Assembly: GCA_021817355.1 (NCBI GenBank)
Contig: JAKAVI010000175.1
Span: 1 to 5,705, forward strand
Origin: Pseudomonadota bacterium
GTDB taxonomy: Bacteria > Pseudomonadota > Alphaproteobacteria > Micropepsales > Micropepsaceae
Direction: 5' to 3'
Length of the DNA stretch: 5,705 nt
Within the stretch, counting starts at the first letter, position 1. Each line of letters opens with the position of its first letter. The notes beneath the pieces are model-generated. The model did not search any database and was not told where the DNA came from. It saw only the letters and a list, made by a program, of their open reading frames with translations. Both the position numbers and the translations under genes were made by a program. Shown here in pieces: positions 4,840 to 5,705 of this stretch.

Positions 4840-5705
4840 TCATAGGCTTGCCTGTCCGCCATTCATCTTGTGGCTGAGCGGCCGCAGCGCCTTGAAGGCG
4901 GCCGTGAACTGGTCAAAGCGTTCATCATAGAGTTTTTCAAGCATCCCGTTCGGTTCAACCACCCGGCGTTCACGCACGAACGACGGGAAATCCGCTGGTT
5001 TGATCAAGTTCAACCGCGCGAAGGCGGTGAGTGCTGCACCAAGTGCTGTGACATGCTGTGCATGATCGAGTTGATGAATCGGACGCTGAAGAACATCCGC
5101 CATGATTTGGGCACAGATATCGGACTGTGCACCACCACCATAGAAAAGGTAGTGGGTGAACTCCCGTCCACAGAACTTCTGCATCGGATCACGTGACCAG
5201 CGCAGATTAAGAGCAATGCCTTCCATTACCGCGCGCGCCATATGGCTGCGTGTCACCCTGGGTGACATATTTATGAAACCGCCCCGCATTTGGCTGTCTG
5301 TCTTCGGCGCCAAGCTGCCGGTAAGCCACGGCAGGTAGATCAATCCTTCCGCACCGGGCTCGACATTCGCTACCGCCTGCTCCAATGCCGCGTAGCGCGC
5401 CGGCCCCTCGGGCAATACCGTGCCGCCGCCAAAGCTGTCATCGGCAAATATGGTATGACGCAGGAAACTGTCGAGTGCCAATCCGGAAATCCCAGTTTCG
5501 GCCACCGCAAAATACTGTCCGACAATTGGGCTCGGCAGAGTAAACAGCGCATGACGCAGATCCGTACCCTTTCTCGCGCGATGCGTCACGAGGACAGAGC
5601 TGCTGCCCATGGCCAGCCCGCAATGTGAACCCTGAAATGCGAGTGATCCCATGCCGCCGGCATGAGTGTCGCCCATCCCAGCAATCACCTTGGTGCCAGG
5701 TATCA
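4840..5705 (-). CDS. FGGY-family carbohydrate kinase (xylulokinase-like), C-terminal part
   Basis: The frame is open to the right edge, so this is the last 287 residues of a protein that should be near 500; the first FGGY domain is mostly missing. Visible residues 9-17 read GMGDTHAGG, the segment with the conserved catalytic-base Asp at the domain junction. MGSSSVLVT (32-40) matches the nucleotide/phosphate loop. YLPWLTGSLAP then RGGF (123-143), and MARAVMEGIALNLRW (155-169), form the FGGY C-terminal signature region. YGGGAQSDICAQIMADVL (188-205) is the ATP-site block. Family members phosphorylate sugars or polyols such as xylulose, ribulose, glycerol or erythritol with ATP in the cytoplasm. 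The WLTG/GGF/NMS wording is of the xylulokinase-like subgroup, but substrate residues lie mostly in the absent domain. It is upstream of, and co-oriented with, the lyase gene, 103 nt apart, and probably in one operon with it. A GTG at 5688 is not the true start. Confidence 0.9.
   Translation of the reverse strand, partial: IPGTKVIAGMGDTHAGGMGSLAFQGSHCGLAMGSSSVLVTHRARKGTDLRHALFTLPSPIVGQYFAVAETGISGLALDSFLRHTIFADDSFGGGTVLPEGPARYAALEQAVANVEPGAEGLIYLPWLTGSLAPKTDSQMRGGFINMSPRVTRSHMARAVMEGIALNLRWSRDPMQKFCGREFTHYLFYGGGAQSDICAQIMADVLQRPIHQLDHAQHVTALGAALTAFARLNLIKPADFPSFVRERRVVEPNGMLEKLYDERFDQFTAAFKALRPLSHKMNGGQASL

Noticed and set aside
1..5705. CRISPR array, insertion sequence or transposase, phage genes
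   Set aside because: I found no regularly spaced repeats, no terminal inverted repeats flanking a transposase and no recombinase motif on either strand.

Overview
The window looks like a GC-rich alphaproteobacterial chromosome, most likely from the order Sphingomonadales. This is inferred from GC-rich codon use with long antisense shadow frames, a tRNA promoter of the alphaproteobacterial TTGAC-N17-CTATAG kind, and the remembered gph / glmU-glmS arrangement of that group. I ran no database search, so the genus is open.

Left part (1-2291) is housekeeping. The start of glmS (minus, running off the left edge) follows glmU (minus) by only 3 nt. Together they supply amino sugars: GlmS makes glucosamine-6-phosphate and GlmU makes UDP-GlcNAc. 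Across a 136-nt divergent intergenic region, which carries a perfect small hairpin in the glmU leader, lies a phosphoglycolate phosphatase gene (gph, plus strand).

Middle part (2292-2655) holds a tRNA-Val(CAC) gene on the plus strand with its own promoter and an encoded CCA. On each side of the tRNA is non-coding sequence in which I see little else.

Right part (2656-5705) is a minus-strand operon that reads towards the tRNA. In transcription order it has an FGGY-type carbohydrate kinase (its N-terminal part lies beyond the right edge), then a PLP-dependent carbon-carbon lyase/decarboxylase of the sphingosine-1-phosphate lyase type, then a TetR-family repressor whose ATG overlaps the lyase stop codon (TGATG). 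The gap between kinase and lyase holds a 7-bp inverted repeat and a strong ribosome binding site. The natural reading is a self-regulated catabolic cassette in which a kinase phosphorylates a substrate and the lyase cleaves a phosphorylated amino alcohol. The pairing of a sugar-kinase fold with an S1P-lyase-like enzyme, in a group whose members make sphingolipids, is the most interesting item here. Its substrate cannot be read from the sequence.
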